Counted from the first letter of the stretch, positions 8,533 to 19,099 are shown. The stretch: 64,000 nt of DNA from Ensifer adhaerens (GCF_001270265.1 NZ_LGAP01000016.1:1-64000); one strand, 5' to 3'. Made by a program: numbers and translations. Notes: a model not told the origin generated them from the sequence alone.

Positions 8533-9573
8533 ATGCGAGGGCGATCGGCGATTCCTGCCTTTTTGACGACGTTGCTTCTGGCAACGGCGGGGCAAGCCGA
8601 AACGCTCAACCTGCTGATCTGGGAATCCTATATCGACCAGGCGATCCTCGATCGCTGGACGGCGATAACCGGCGTCGGAATCCATCAAGTCTACTACGAC
8701 AACGGCGATACCCGCGACGAGGTGCTGGCCGATCCGAACAGCATCGTCGATCTGGTGGTGACCGGAGAGAACGGCGCCGCCCTCTTTGGGCGCAGGGGGG
8801 TGCTGGAGACGGTCGACGAGACGAATGTCGCCTCGCTCAGGGACTATGACGATAGCTGGCGCAAGCGCTGCTCGAACCATGGCCTGCCCTATCTCTGGGG
8901 CACGATGGGCATTCTCTACCGATCGGACATGCTGCCTGAAGCGCCGACGTCCTGGCGCGACCTGATGCAGCCGGCTCCGGCGCTCACCAAGCACGTCGCC
9001 ATGTATGACGACCACAACGAGGCCTTCGTCGCGCCCCTCATGCTGCTCGGCGAGTCGATCAACACCAACGAGCCGGCAACGCTCAAGACCGCCTTCAACC
9101 TGATGAAGGAACAGGCGCCGGCCGTTCTGACCTATGAATACGTCATCAGCTCGATCCAGAACCAGGCGATCGGCAAAAACATCTATATGGCGCTCGGCTA
9201 CAGCGGCGACCAGCACGTCCTGAACGAGAAGGCCGGCACACCGGGCGTCTGGCGCTATGTCGTACCCAAGGAAGGCTCGCTTTCCTGGCTCGACTGCATG
9301 TCGGTTGTCGCCAAGTCGCCAAACAAGGCGCGAGCGCTCGCCTTCCTCGATTATATCGGCTCGCCCGGAAGTGCCGCCGCAAACGCGCGGGCGCTGAATA
9401 TGCCGACACCCAGCAAAGCCGCCCTTGCGCTCCTGCCTGAGGCGATGCGCACGGACCAGGCGATCTACCCCTCGCCCGACATTCTGGCCAAGAGTCAATA
9501 CCAGCAAGAACTGTCAACGACGTCGGTGCAGCTGCGCCGACGCATCATCAGCACATTGGCGAATTTCCAGTGA
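8533..9573 (+). CDS. PotD-like periplasmic polyamine-binding protein (NspS-like sensor)
   Basis: The 346-residue protein begins with a signal peptide cleaved near residue 22 (LLLATAGQA|ETLN). It continues with the start typical of spermidine/putrescine binding proteins, LNLLIWESYIDQAILDRW. LPYLWGTMGILY is the conserved PotD/PotF block that shapes the polyamine pocket. There are no transporter permease or ATPase genes nearby. Instead its stop codon overlaps the GTG start of a membrane GGDEF-EAL protein. This is the arrangement of nspS-mbaA in Vibrio, where a PotD-like protein reports (nor)spermidine to a c-di-GMP enzyme. I infer a sensory, not transport, role. AGGGG lies before the ATG. Confidence 0.85.
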   Translation: MRGRSAIPAFLTTLLLATAGQAETLNLLIWESYIDQAILDRWTAITGVGIHQVYYDNGDTRDEVLADPNSIVDLVVTGENGAALFGRRGVLETVDETNVASLRDYDDSWRKRCSNHGLPYLWGTMGILYRSDMLPEAPTSWRDLMQPAPALTKHVAMYDDHNEAFVAPLMLLGESINTNEPATLKTAFNLMKEQAPAVLTYEYVISSIQNQAIGKNIYMALGYSGDQHVLNEKAGTPGVWRYVVPKEGSLSWLDCMSVVAKSPNKARALAFLDYIGSPGSAAANARALNMPTPSKAALALLPEAMRTDQAIYPSPDILAKSQYQQELSTTSVQLRRRIISTLANFQ

Positions 9574-11933
9574 CCCTCGGCAAGCGCGCACTCATCCTGA
9601 TCTTTCCCGTGGTGCTCGCCGGCTACCTGCTGGCGGCGGTGTCGGTCCATGTCACCCAGAGCCGGTCGATCCGGGCGCTCGAACATGCCAAACTATCCCA
9701 GCGGCTGGAACACGCCGCCGCTGTCTTCCAGAACGAAATCGGCCGCAGCAAGGGCTTCCTCAATGCGCTCCTGAACAGCAACGCACTGCGCCAGTACATC
9801 TCGGAAACCGACAAAAACTATCGGGCCAACGCGCTCGGCGTCCGGCTGCAGGAAAGTGTCAAGTCGCTTTCCGACGACCCGATGGGCTACGTGTCGCTGG
9901 TGATCCTGACATCGAGCCTGCAGTCCGAGTATTACTTCGAAAACAGCTGGGATCCCTTCGCGGAAATCGACGAGGCACAACTCAATCTGGCACGGCGGCT
10001 AGTGCGCGAGGAGAAACTCGCCGACTGGACCTATCTCTACGACGCCGGGCAGAAAGCTCGTATCGTCTATTCGTATTTCCTCGATCCCGTCACGTTCACA
10101 CGGCCGCTGCCGAGCAAGAAATCGAGCGCGCTGCTTATCCAGGTAGCAATACAGCCGGATCGCTTCCTCGACATGCAGGAGACGCTGAAGCAGGAATACG
10201 GCGCCGACATCGTGCTTCAGCCGTGGCCGCTGGCGGTCACCGACGATCTTTCGGCAAGCGTGCATCTCGGGCCATCGCTCTATGCGACGCTGACGGTTTC
10301 CAACAATCATTTCTACCGGTTGATGGCCCAACAGAAATTGCTGCTGGCGCTTGGCGCCGTGGCAATGAGCCTGTTTTCGATCTGGCTGATCATCGTTCTC
10401 ATCCGGCGGTTCATCACCGACCCGATTGCCACGCTCGACGCCAACGTCATGGCCGTCATGGTCGGCGCCCATGACGAGATCCGCAACATGGAGGAGAAGG
10501 GCGAGATCGGGCGCCTGACGGAGAACATCAGGGAGTTGCACCGGCAGTCCGAGCAATCGCTCAAACTGGTGCAGCGCAGTTCCTGGACCGACACGCTGAC
10601 CGGGATCAGCAATCGCGGCCACTTCAACGCCGTTGCCGCCAGCATCGTTCGCGAGGCCATTGTCTCGGGCGAAAAATGCAGCCTGCTGTTCATCGACATC
10701 GACAACTTCAAGTTCGTCAATGACAAGCATGGCCATGAGATCGGCGACGAGCTCCTGAAGACGCTGGCGACGCGCATCGCCGAGAGTGTCGAAGCGATCA
10801 CCGAGCGACGCGGTCAGAAGCCGGCGATCCTGGCGCGGCTCTCGGGCGACGAATTCGCGGTGCTGGTCCGCTCGCGGCCGGGTGACGGCACCGTGCGGGA
10901 GGTTTCCGCGGCCATCCTGGCACTGTTCGAAGATGGCTTCGAAGTCTCCGGCAAGAGCTATCCGGTCACAGCCAGCATCGGCGCCGCCATCTGCCCCGAT
11001 GACGCCACCAATCTTGCCGAGTTGATCTCAAATGCCGACGCGGCGATGTATCAGGCAAAGACCAGCGGCAAGAACCGCTCTTCCCGGTTCTCGCGCGCCC
11101 TTCACGACAAGCGCACGCGCCTGCGCCAGATCCAGGACGAGCTGCGTTCGCTCGACCCGGACGAACAATTCCACCTGGTCTACATGCCGATTGTTGATAC
11201 CGATGGCCGGGTGGCCGGTTGCGAGGCGCTGTTGCGCTGGTATTCGCCGGTACTTGGCAACGTGACGCCGGACGAATTCGTACCGATCGCCGAAAGTTCC
11301 GGCCTCTTTACCAAGATCGACTGGTGGGTGATCAACAAGGCGATGTCCGACTGCCGGCAGCTGAAAGCGCTGTTTGGTCCCGATACGATCCTGGCGATCA
11401 ACATTTCCTCGGCCGAACTGCATTCGAAGGCGATTGCCGACTATTTCTCCGATTGCCTCAGCCGCCATGGCCTTCAGCCGCAATCGATCGAAATCGAACT
11501 GACGGAGACCTTCGCGGTCAAGTTCAGCGACCAGCTCCGCCGCAACATCGACGAGCTTCGACAAAAAGGATTCCGCCTGTCGATCGACGATTTCGGAGCG
11601 GGCTACACCTCGGTCCAGCAGATTATCGAATACACCGCCGATACGATCAAACTCGATCGCGCGCTTGTTTCGAACCTCACGGCATCACAATCGCTACCGG
11701 TACTGAAGGCTCTGATCGCGCTGTGCCACGCCAAAGACGTTGCCGTGGTCGGCGAAGGCGTCGATACGCCGGAGAAGCTCTCGATGCTGACGGCTGCAGG
11801 CTGCGACCTCTTCCAGGGCTATCTCATCAGCAAGCCGCTGCCGCTCGAGGATCTCGGCATCTGGGCGCTGACGCGCACCGCCCGCTATGCCAATCAACAG
11901 GATGATCGCAAGAACCAGCAGGCCATCGCCTGA
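9570..11933 (+). CDS. Membrane GGDEF-EAL protein (MbaA-like c-di-GMP enzyme)
   Basis: The 787-residue protein has a membrane segment at about residues 6-28, a periplasmic region of some 220 residues, a second segment at 256-279, a HAMP-like linker, a GGDEF domain (SGDEF at 425-429), and an EAL domain. The EAL domain has EALLRW at 552-557, NISS, ELTET, DDFGAGYTS at 673-681, KLDR and the glutamate of EGVD near 729. All metal-binding residues of an active phosphodiesterase are present; SGDEF is a tolerated variant of GGDEF, so cyclase activity is also possible. Translation starts at a GTG overlapping the upstream stop (GTGA), indicating coupling. The periplasmic loop is the probable docking surface for the upstream binding protein. 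Confidence 0.9.
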   Translation: MTLGKRALILIFPVVLAGYLLAAVSVHVTQSRSIRALEHAKLSQRLEHAAAVFQNEIGRSKGFLNALLNSNALRQYISETDKNYRANALGVRLQESVKSLSDDPMGYVSLVILTSSLQSEYYFENSWDPFAEIDEAQLNLARRLVREEKLADWTYLYDAGQKARIVYSYFLDPVTFTRPLPSKKSSALLIQVAIQPDRFLDMQETLKQEYGADIVLQPWPLAVTDDLSASVHLGPSLYATLTVSNNHFYRLMAQQKLLLALGAVAMSLFSIWLIIVLIRRFITDPIATLDANVMAVMVGAHDEIRNMEEKGEIGRLTENIRELHRQSEQSLKLVQRSSWTDTLTGISNRGHFNAVAASIVREAIVSGEKCSLLFIDIDNFKFVNDKHGHEIGDELLKTLATRIAESVEAITERRGQKPAILARLSGDEFAVLVRSRPGDGTVREVSAAILALFEDGFEVSGKSYPVTASIGAAICPDDATNLAELISNADAAMYQAKTSGKNRSSRFSRALHDKRTRLRQIQDELRSLDPDEQFHLVYMPIVDTDGRVAGCEALLRWYSPVLGNVTPDEFVPIAESSGLFTKIDWWVINKAMSDCRQLKALFGPDTILAINISSAELHSKAIADYFSDCLSRHGLQPQSIEIELTETFAVKFSDQLRRNIDELRQKGFRLSIDDFGAGYTSVQQIIEYTADTIKLDRALVSNLTASQSLPVLKALIALCHAKDVAVVGEGVDTPEKLSMLTAAGCDLFQGYLISKPLPLEDLGIWALTRTARYANQQDDRKNQQAIA

Positions 11934-12082
11934 TCGCGTGGTAGACGCGCTCTGTCGTGGTACCTCGTGCATGTGTGCCTTCAACCGCGGGAATCGTGCC
12001 TCACGGCTCCCTGCCCCCTTGACCTGACAGCCGCGCCGCCTTAACCGCAACGCAACAATTTTCGGCATGTCGGGGGCAGGCA

Positions 12083-13354
12083 ATGAAGGTTCTTCTGATC
12101 GGATCGGGTGGACGCGAACATGCGCTGGCATGGAAGATCGCGCAGTCGCCGAAATTGACCAGGCTTTATGCCGCGCCCGGCAATCCCGGGATTGCCGAGG
12201 AAGCGACGCTCGTTGCACTCGATACCGACAACCATGCTGCGGTCACGGATTTCTGCCTGAAAGAGGCGATCGACTTCGTCGTGGTCGGGCCGGAAGGTCC
12301 GCTCGTCGCCGGCCTCGCAGATGTGCTCAGCGCTGCCGGTATCGCCGTCTTCGGTCCTTCCGCCGCTGCCGCCCAGCTTGAAGGGTCCAAGGGCTTCACC
12401 AAGGACCTCTGCGCCAGATACGATATCCCGACCGGTGCCTATGGCCGCTTCACCGATGCCGAAACGGCCAAGGCCTATGTGCGCGACCAGGGCGCGCCGA
12501 TCGTCATCAAGGCCGATGGGCTTGCCGCCGGCAAGGGCGTGACCGTCGCCATGGAACTCGATGAAGCGCTTGCTGCAGTCGATGACTGTTTCGACGGCGC
12601 CTTCGGTGCGGCCGGCGCAGAAGTGGTCGTGGAGGCCTATCTCGACGGCGAAGAGGCAAGCTTCTTCTGCCTTAGCGACGGCAAGACCGCGCTCGCGCTA
12701 GCCTCGGCGCAGGATCACAAACGCGTCGGCGATGGTGACACCGGCCCGAACACTGGCGGCATGGGCGCCTATTCGCCGGCACCTGTGATGACACCGGAGA
12801 TGATCGAGCGCACGATGAAGGAGATCATCGAGCCGACGATGCGCGGCATGGCGGAGAGCGGACATCCCTTCTCCGGCGTGTTCTTTGCCGGACTGATGAT
12901 CACCGCCAAGGGGCCGGAGCTGATTGAATACAACGTGCGGTTCGGCGACCCGGAATGCCAGGTGCTGATGATGCGAATGAAGAGTGACCTGCTGCCGCTG
13001 CTTTATGCCGCCGCAACCGGCACGCTAGCGGGCATGGAAGCCGAATGGCGCGACGAGACGGCACTGACCGTCGTCATGGCGTCGAAGGGATATCCGGGCA
13101 GCTACGACAAGAACACGCCTATCGCTGCGCTTCCGGCAACCTCGCCGCGGACCAAGGTGTTTCATGCCGGCACAGCGATGAAGGACGGCAGCCTGGTTGC
13201 AACGGGCGGCCGGGTGCTGAACATCACGGCGATCGGCGAAAGTGCGAGCGCTGCCAAGGACCGCGCCTATTCGGCAGTCGACGGCGTTTCCTGGGACAAC
13301 GGCTTCTACCGCCACGATATCGGCTGGCGCGCGGTTGCTCGCGAAAAGGTCTGA
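12083..13354 (+). CDS. purD: Phosphoribosylamine-glycine ligase (GAR synthetase)
   Basis: The enzyme joins glycine to 5-phosphoribosylamine with ATP, the second step of purine synthesis. The 423-residue protein has the family start [18 protein letters not shown], the ATP-grasp region with GSKGFTKDL and [13 protein letters not shown], the signature RFGDPECQ and the usual length. The preceding 150 bases contain TTGACC but no promoter I would defend, and no riboswitch is apparent. A palindromic repeat separates it from the next gene, so it is probably transcribed alone. Confidence 0.97.
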   Translation: MKVLLIGSGGREHALAWKIAQSPKLTRLYAAPGNPGIAEEATLVALDTDNHAAVTDFCLKEAIDFVVVGPEGPLVAGLADVLSAAGIAVFGPSAAAAQLEGSKGFTKDLCARYDIPTGAYGRFTDAETAKAYVRDQGAPIVIKADGLAAGKGVTVAMELDEALAAVDDCFDGAFGAAGAEVVVEAYLDGEEASFFCLSDGKTALALASAQDHKRVGDGDTGPNTGGMGAYSPAPVMTPEMIERTMKEIIEPTMRGMAESGHPFSGVFFAGLMITAKGPELIEYNVRFGDPECQVLMMRMKSDLLPLLYAAATGTLAGMEAEWRDETALTVVMASKGYPGSYDKNTPIAALPATSPRTKVFHAGTAMKDGSLVATGGRVLNITAIGESASAAKDRAYSAVDGVSWDNGFYRHDIGWRAVAREKV

Positions 13355-13438
13355 TCGTCATCGGCAAATGGCCGGATCATTCAATTTTTACCAATTCTCC
13401 TGACGGGAAAGTAAGAGAGAACGCATATTCTCGCCCAG

Positions 13439-13529
13439 TACATGTTTCCTTAAATCGTAGCCGACTTCAGGAATTCAAAGTGCTGCAGCGACCTTTGCGC
13501 GTCCGATAAGACGCGCGGCGCTGTAGAAC
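13439..13529. repeat. Two-hairpin intergenic palindromic repeat, copy 2 (first hairpin degraded)
   Basis: The second hairpin (CTGCAGCG...GCGCTGTAG with CGCGTC/GACGCG inside) is intact. The first is reduced to ACATGTTTCCTTAAATCG without its pairing arm. The repeat ends 19 bases before the start of the secreted protein gene. Confidence 0.75.
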
Positions 13530-13548
13530 AAACTCGGGGAGAAGACCG

Positions 13549-14076
13549 ATGCGCCTGCTGCTGATCACCACCGCCGTCGCGCTTGCAGCCGGCAGCGCCT
13601 GGGCATCGTCGATCGAAGCCGTCGTTTCCGGGGATGCAGTCAATTCCAGCGTGGCATCCGTCTCCTGCGCACAATGCCCGCCGCTGCAGATCAAGAAGAA
13701 GGTCACCTATGTGGTGCCGGAGATTGAGAATGGCAGCGAGAAGGTCGAGCTCAAGCAGATCAACGGCGAGATGAAACTCGTGCGCACCGAAGCCTGGCTC
13801 GGCGGCTCGCCGGTTGTTTTCGTCAGCAAGCCATCTGAGGACGTGGTCAAAGCAGCGGCCGCAGGGTCCGAGCAGCCTATCGTGGCGACCGCGGCCGCGG
13901 GCATCGACATCACGAACCCTGGCAACCATGGGACAGCTGCATCTGCAATCGACGAGACCGCCAAAACTGCAGCGGTTCAGACGATCACACGGGCAGAGCC
14001 GGCGATCGCCGCAGCTGCGGCCGCGGAAAGCTCACAGCAATTTGATCCTTCCGCCCTCGAACTTCGGCTAAACTGA
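13549..14076 (+). CDS. Secreted protein of unknown function
   Basis: The 175-residue protein has a signal peptide (MRLLLITTAVALAAGSAWA|SS). Its central part, from SVSCAQCPPLQIKKKVTYVV to LVRTEAWLGGSPVVFVSK, looks like a compact conserved domain with a CxxC pair. The C-terminal 70 residues are Ala/Thr-rich and of low complexity. GGGGAGAAG precedes the ATG. I do not recognise a characterised homologue; the Cys pair could form a disulfide or bind metal. It stands alone between a palindromic repeat and a strong terminator. Confidence 0.75.
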   Translation: MRLLLITTAVALAAGSAWASSIEAVVSGDAVNSSVASVSCAQCPPLQIKKKVTYVVPEIENGSEKVELKQINGEMKLVRTEAWLGGSPVVFVSKPSEDVVKAAAAGSEQPIVATAAAGIDITNPGNHGTAASAIDETAKTAAVQTITRAEPAIAAAAAAESSQQFDPSALELRLN

Positions 14077-14158
14077 AGGCCTAGACGGGAAAGTTCCCTG
14101 CCCCGCTCAGCCGCCCCTGCATTCAAGGGCTGACGGGCAAATTCGCTGAAACAGCGAG

Positions 14159-14197
14159 AGATTGCGCCCCTGAGAGAAGCAGGGGCGTAATCTTTTT
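14159..14197 (+). terminator. Rho-independent terminator between convergent genes
   Basis: GATTGCGCCCCTG pairs with CAGGGGCGTAATC around AGAGAAG and is followed by TTTTTA. It serves the secreted protein gene; its T tract overlaps the stop codon of the convergent DUF523 gene. Confidence 0.85.
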
Positions 14198-14711
14198 ATC
14201 TGGGCTTTTTATCTGGGTCGCGTCGCCCATCGACCCGCTCGATCAAGCCTTCGATATCCCTGTCGGAATAGACCTCGACACCGTTCCTTGTCAGGAGCGC
14301 GGCGGTCACCCCTTGTCCCGCATGGCGGGCGCCCGAAAACGTGCCGTCATAGACGAAGCCCGATCCGCAGGACGGGCTGCCGTCGATCAACAGCGCGAAA
14401 CGACAGTCCGTTTCGCGTGCGAGCGCAAGCGCATTTTCAGCGGCATCCAGGAATTCGCCGGTGACATCGCGGCCGGTGTTCTCGACGACGGTTGCCCCGC
14501 CATCGAGCACGTCAGTGCCGGACATGCCGGACGCGATCTCGGCCGGCGGACGCGGCACCGGCATGCCGGCCGACATTTCCGGACAGATGGTGACGAGCCG
14601 GCCCTCTTCGCGCCAGCGCTCGATGGCCGGATGGACGAGCGGCTTCGCCTCACCATCGTAGCGCACCGCATGGCCCATGAGGCAGGCGCTGACGAGGATC
14701 TTCGCCGTCAT
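14196..14711 (-). CDS. DUF523 family protein
   Basis: The 171-residue protein has the family start KILVSACLMGHAVRYDG, the block PEMSAGMPVPRPP and the Cys-containing LLIDGSPSCGSGFVYDG. In DUF523 the conserved Cys, Pro and Asp residues suggest a small cytosolic metal- or thiol-dependent enzyme; the reaction is not known to me. It starts 13 bases after the stop of glyS and is probably cotranscribed with it. The last codons lie inside a duplicated 13-base stretch (CTTTTTATCTGGG twice), which may have slightly altered the C-terminus. Confidence 0.85.
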   Translation of the reverse strand: MTAKILVSACLMGHAVRYDGEAKPLVHPAIERWREEGRLVTICPEMSAGMPVPRPPAEIASGMSGTDVLDGGATVVENTGRDVTGEFLDAAENALALARETDCRFALLIDGSPSCGSGFVYDGTFSGARHAGQGVTAALLTRNGVEVYSDRDIEGLIERVDGRRDPDKKPR

Positions 14712-14724
14712 GCGCCCCTCCCCG

Positions 14725-16890
14725 TCATCCCGCGATCTTGGAGAAATCGGCAACAGTGCCGGTCGCCGAACGGATGAGACCGAGCAGTGCCAGACGGTTT
14801 GCCCGGATCGAGACGTCGTCGTCATTGACGAGCACGTCATTGAAGAACTGGTCAACCGGCTCGCGCAGCTTCGCCAGGGCCTGCATGGCGGAGCGGAAGT
14901 CTTCCTTGGCGATCGCCTCGCGTGCCTCGCCGGAGCCGAGCTGAACTGCGGAGTGCAGCGCCTTTTCGGCATCGAGACGGAAGAGACCCGCGTCGACCGC
15001 GTCGGCGACAGCCGTGCCCTTCTTCTCTTCGGCCGCCAGGATCTGCGTCGCGCGCTTGGTACCGGCCAGCAGGTTCTTGCCCTCTTCGTCGGTGATGAAG
15101 GCCGTCAGCGCCTCGACGCGGCGGGCGATCATCAAAAGATCGTCCACATCCGGCGTCAGTACCGCATCGATCAGGTCGTGGCGGGCGCCGAGATCACGCA
15201 GATAGACCTTGAGACGATCATGGAAGAAGGACAGCAGATCCGCCGACACGTCGCTCGTCAGCGCCGGCTTCTGCGCCCGCAGAGCGGTCAGCGCGATCTC
15301 GAAGAACGGCGTGAGCGGCAGGCGCGCCTTGCCTTCGAGGATGAGGCGGATGACACCGAGAGCAGCGCGGCGCAGCGCATAGGGGTCCTTGGAGCCGGTC
15401 GGCTTTTCGTCGATCGCCCAGAAGCCGACCAGCGTGTCGAGCTTGTCGGCAAGCGCCACGGTTACGGCGACGGCATCGGTCGGTGCGCGATCCGAAGGGC
15501 CATTCGGCTTCCAGTGATCTTCGATCGCTGTTGCCACAGAGCTGTCTTCGCCCTGGAGCAACGCATATTTTCGGCCCATGATGCCCTGAAGCTCGGGGAA
15601 CTCGCCCACGGCTTCGGTGCGCAAATCGGCCTTTGCCAGCACCACGGCACGGTCGACCAATTTGGCGTCGGCGCCGGTCACCTTGGCAAGCTCGGCGGCA
15701 AGCGCCCGGATGCGGGCAACGCGTTCGCCCTGCGTGCCGAGCTTGGCATGGAAGGTGACGTTCAGCGCGTCGAGCTTCGCCATGCGCTGGTCGAGCGGCT
15801 TCTTCAGGTCGAGGTCGAATTTTTCAGCCGACGGCTTCAAGGTCTCCAGATCCGGCAGGCTGCCCTGGTCGCGATGCCAGAAGTGGGCGGCGTCCGAAAG
15901 GCGGGCGCGCACGACCTTGCCGTTGCCGTGTACGATCTCCTTGCCGCCGTCCTTCGCCTCAATGTTGGAGACGAGGATGAACTTGTTGGAGAGCGTCTCG
16001 GCACCCGGCGCGCGGGTCACGAAACACTTCTGGTTGGTCTTGATCGTCAGGCGGATGATTTCCGAAGGGATTTCGAGATAGCTCTCTTCAAAGCTTCCCA
16101 TCAGCACCTGCGGCCATTCGACGAGGCCGGAGACCTCCTCGAGCAGGCCTTCGTCCTCGACGAGTTCGAGCCCGTTGGCGAAGGCGACATTATGCGCGTC
16201 GGCAGAGATCATCTGCTTGCGGCGTTCGCCGTCGAGCACGACCTTCGCGCGCTCCAGCTTCTCGGCATAATCGGCAAAGCGGCGGACGGTGATCGCTTCG
16301 GGCGCATGGAAGCGATGGCCGTAGGTGACGTTGGAGGCGACGATGCCGTCGACCTCGAACGGGATCACATGGGTTTCATCGGTTTCCGAGCCGAACGTGC
16401 AGACGATCGACTGCAGCGGACGGACCCAGCGCAGGGCGCCCGGCTTGGCCGAGGCGGCACCAGAGCGCATCGGCTTCGGCCAGGGAAAATTGCGGATGAT
16501 GTCCGGCATCGCCTCAGCGACGATTTCTTCGGCAGGACGGCCCGGCTTGACGATATGGGCGACGTAGAAATCACCCTTCTTCGGATCGCTGTGGACATGG
16601 GCCTCGCTGATCGAGGACAGGCCGGCGCCGCGCAGAAAGCCCTCGATCGCCTTTTCGTTGGCGTCGGTGCGCGGACCCTTGCGGTCTTCGCGGACATCGG
16701 CGGAACGGGCATTGAGGCCACGGATGTCGAGCGTCAGCCGGCGCGGCGTCCAGTATTCGCGTGCGCCCTCATAGGTCAAACCCGCTTCCACCAGCGCATC
16801 GGTCAGCAGCTTCTTGAGGTCGCCGGCGGCCTTGCGCTGCAGGCGGGCAGGAATTTCCTCGGAGCGGAGTTCGATAAGAAGATCGGGCAT
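14725..16890 (-). CDS. glyS: Glycine-tRNA ligase, beta subunit
   Basis: Together with the alpha subunit encoded at 22 kb this forms the alpha2-beta2 bacterial glycyl-tRNA synthetase. The 721-residue product starts [22 protein letters not shown], the standard beta-subunit N-terminus. It contains the HD-like block [16 protein letters not shown] and the C-terminal tRNA-binding region ending in [22 protein letters not shown]. The length is slightly above the usual 690. It lies at the end of a minus-strand block, directly downstream of a DUF2207 gene and upstream of DUF523. Confidence 0.97.
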   Translation of the reverse strand: MPDLLIELRSEEIPARLQRKAAGDLKKLLTDALVEAGLTYEGAREYWTPRRLTLDIRGLNARSADVREDRKGPRTDANEKAIEGFLRGAGLSSISEAHVHSDPKKGDFYVAHIVKPGRPAEEIVAEAMPDIIRNFPWPKPMRSGAASAKPGALRWVRPLQSIVCTFGSETDETHVIPFEVDGIVASNVTYGHRFHAPEAITVRRFADYAEKLERAKVVLDGERRKQMISADAHNVAFANGLELVEDEGLLEEVSGLVEWPQVLMGSFEESYLEIPSEIIRLTIKTNQKCFVTRAPGAETLSNKFILVSNIEAKDGGKEIVHGNGKVVRARLSDAAHFWHRDQGSLPDLETLKPSAEKFDLDLKKPLDQRMAKLDALNVTFHAKLGTQGERVARIRALAAELAKVTGADAKLVDRAVVLAKADLRTEAVGEFPELQGIMGRKYALLQGEDSSVATAIEDHWKPNGPSDRAPTDAVAVTVALADKLDTLVGFWAIDEKPTGSKDPYALRRAALGVIRLILEGKARLPLTPFFEIALTALRAQKPALTSDVSADLLSFFHDRLKVYLRDLGARHDLIDAVLTPDVDDLLMIARRVEALTAFITDEEGKNLLAGTKRATQILAAEEKKGTAVADAVDAGLFRLDAEKALHSAVQLGSGEAREAIAKEDFRSAMQALAKLREPVDQFFNDVLVNDDDVSIRANRLALLGLIRSATGTVADFSKIAG

Positions 16891-17003
16891 AGGAGATGAC
16901 TTTTTCTGTTCCGGACGGTTGCGGCCGACTTAGCAAGCTCTGGCGAAAATGTCACCAAGGCCGACGATGAATTTGACCTACAGGCAGGTAGGGCGCGCTG
17001 CGA

Positions 17004-18944
17004 TCACCAGCCACCGCCGCCGCCACCGCCGCCACCGCCGCCGGAAAAGCCGCCGCCGGTGGAAAAGCCTGACGACGAGGATTTCGGCGGGGGCGGCAAG
17101 GAAGAGGTCATGGTGTCGGCCATAGAGCCGGCAAAGCCGCCGATCCGATCCCCGAACGTACTCGAACTGAGGCCATCGCCATGGTACCAGGCCGGCTGGT
17201 AGGCGGCAGCGGCCGCAGCCCCCGCGGCGGCCGCCAGCAGCCAGCGGTCGAAGGTTTCCGTCCACGGCTTTTCCACCCCGAGCGCCACGGCATAGGGCAG
17301 CAGGGTCTCGAAATGCCGGGGTGACATTTCGGGCGCCCCTTGCATGTTCATCCGGTCCTTCTCGGCAAGCGTCATGTATTGCCTGAGGCCGTCGATGCCA
17401 TCCATCATCCGGGTGCCGAGCGGCGTCGGCGCGCCCATCAGGAAGAAGAACAGGACGTTGACGAGCACTATGCCGCCGATGGCAAACAGAAGCGGCAGTT
17501 CGTCGGTCTCCGCCGCGGAATAAAAGACCACCGCCAGGATGCTCGAAAAGATGGTGAAGGCGACGAAGCCGATGAAGGCGATGACCACGATCGACATGAT
17601 GCGGCTCATCAGGCTCTTTTCGCGCCGCAGGGATTTGCCGAAGGAAACGGCGAGGATCGAAACGAAGAAGGCGATGAAGACGGGGACGATCACCAGCGGG
17701 ATGCTGTCTTCGCTCAAATCGCCGAACAGGAACACGGCAGCGACCGCGAGAACCGAGAGCAACACGCCGGCGATGATGTAGCCGCTGTTGGCCAGATAGT
17801 ATTTGCCGCGGTGCTCGCGCTCCATGGCATTTCGGAAATCGGCACCCGTCGCCTGCACCTTCGTGCCATTGGCCCTGTCGATCTTCAGCTTGCCGCCGGC
17901 GGCATTGACGGCCTTTATCAGGCTCGCCTCGCCGGTCGGCAGTTTCTCGCTGCTGCCCTTGCCGGTTGCGGCAATGACGATGGCGTTCTTCAGATCTTCC
18001 AGCACGACATGGCCCTTGACCGCGAGGCTGAGCGCGGACGCCGACAGAGCCGTCCAGCCCTCGCCGGAAAAGCCCCGGTTGTCGATGTAGTTGACCAGCG
18101 CCGGCGAAATGCCGTCGGGCGCGTCCCAGCGCGGCACCATGACGCCCCGTGCCGGGTCTCGCCCCACCTTCAGCCAGGCGCGACCATAATAAAGCGCGAC
18201 GACCACAAGGCCGGCTCCAGCGATCAGGAGCGCCAGATGGTCGCGCAGCCACCAGGTATTTTCCTGGCTGGCGGTCGGCCGGTCGATGCTGCCCTTCGGC
18301 ATCTTGATCGCGATCGTCAGGCCTTCCTGCGGCTGCAGGCGCCTGGTGGTTGCAAAGAAAATCTCGCTGCCTTCCTCGGAAGCCCGCGCGTCCTTGCCGG
18401 TCGCGCCGTAGCCGCCGGTGAAAACGTCAAGTGCCTCCGCCCGCACGCCTTCCGGCAGAGTGACGGTTGCACTTGCCTCATCGATCGGGAAAGCCCATTC
18501 GGTGCCCGTCACGTTCCAATAGAGCTCGTCGTGATCATCGAAGAACCGGATCTGCCGGCTCGTCTCATAGGTGAACTGGAACGTATGCTCGCCGTCCGGC
18601 AGAAAGACCTCGGCAGATCCGGTATAGATGCGGATGCCGCCCGAGATCGATTCGGTGCGGTAGGGTTCCTCTTCACCGTCGCGCTCGACCGACAGCAGCT
18701 TGAAATCAACCTTGCTGCGGCGGCCCTTGGCATCGGTGAACGTCAGCGGCAGGTCGCGAAAGATGCCTCGCCGGATCTGGTTGCCCTCGGCATTCGCCGT
18801 GATCGTTTCGGTGACCGTCAGCGTTCCGTCCTTGGCGACATCGATCACCGAATTATAGGACGAGAACGCCTCGTCCGCCCGCCCGGCGCCGGCCGTCGCC
18901 ATCAGGAAGAACAACATGCCAAGCAGGGCGACGAAACGGGTCAT
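17004..18944 (-). CDS. DUF2207 membrane protein
   Basis: The 646-residue protein has a signal peptide (about residues 1-23), then a beta-rich extracytoplasmic DUF2207 domain of about 200 residues ([20 protein letters not shown] near its start). A membrane segment near residue 240, a cytosolic-looking region and more hydrophobic segments between 390 and 490 follow. It ends in a striking glycine tail, [17 protein letters not shown], the usual ending of this family. DUF2207 proteins commonly neighbour LemA genes, as here (lemA is two genes upstream, with aroA between). Function is unknown; an envelope role is inferred. Confidence 0.9.
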   Translation of the reverse strand: MTRFVALLGMLFFLMATAGAGRADEAFSSYNSVIDVAKDGTLTVTETITANAEGNQIRRGIFRDLPLTFTDAKGRRSKVDFKLLSVERDGEEEPYRTESISGGIRIYTGSAEVFLPDGEHTFQFTYETSRQIRFFDDHDELYWNVTGTEWAFPIDEASATVTLPEGVRAEALDVFTGGYGATGKDARASEEGSEIFFATTRRLQPQEGLTIAIKMPKGSIDRPTASQENTWWLRDHLALLIAGAGLVVVALYYGRAWLKVGRDPARGVMVPRWDAPDGISPALVNYIDNRGFSGEGWTALSASALSLAVKGHVVLEDLKNAIVIAATGKGSSEKLPTGEASLIKAVNAAGGKLKIDRANGTKVQATGADFRNAMEREHRGKYYLANSGYIIAGVLLSVLAVAAVFLFGDLSEDSIPLVIVPVFIAFFVSILAVSFGKSLRREKSLMSRIMSIVVIAFIGFVAFTIFSSILAVVFYSAAETDELPLLFAIGGIVLVNVLFFFLMGAPTPLGTRMMDGIDGLRQYMTLAEKDRMNMQGAPEMSPRHFETLLPYAVALGVEKPWTETFDRWLLAAAAGAAAAAAYQPAWYHGDGLSSSTFGDRIGGFAGSMADTMTSSLPPPPKSSSSGFSTGGGFSGGGGGGGGGGGW

Positions 18945-18979
18945 GCGGTCTCAGACCTTCCGATCGATCTCTCGAGCAT

Positions 18980-19068
18980 TTCCATTCTTAAACGGAGTCA
19001 TGGAAACGCTCTATTTCTTTGGTTTTCGCATTTCCTGGCGGAAAACCGCTTCGCACTTTTCCTGGAGA
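18980..19068. repeat. Second palindromic repeat family, copy 1
   Basis: The sequence TTTCCATTCTTAAACGG through CATTTCCTGGCGGAAAACCG to CTTTTCCTGGAGAAGC matches, as reverse complement, 62453-62550 at most positions. Two palindromic parts are visible: TTTCC...GGAAA and CGGAAAACCGCTTCGC. It occupies the space between aroA and the DUF2207 gene. Confidence 0.7.
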
Positions 19069-19099
19069 AGCTCGAGAAACAGTTTCATCCGGCGCGATA

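Noticed and set aside
8533-9573. Polyamine transport as the role of the PotD-like protein
   Set aside because: No permease or ATPase genes adjoin it and it overlaps a c-di-GMP enzyme gene; transport is not excluded but less likely.
14677-16899. Long open frame of about 740 codons on the strand opposite glyS
   Set aside because: It mirrors glyS codon usage, reads as Arg/Gly/Asp-rich sequence without motifs, and glyS is certain.
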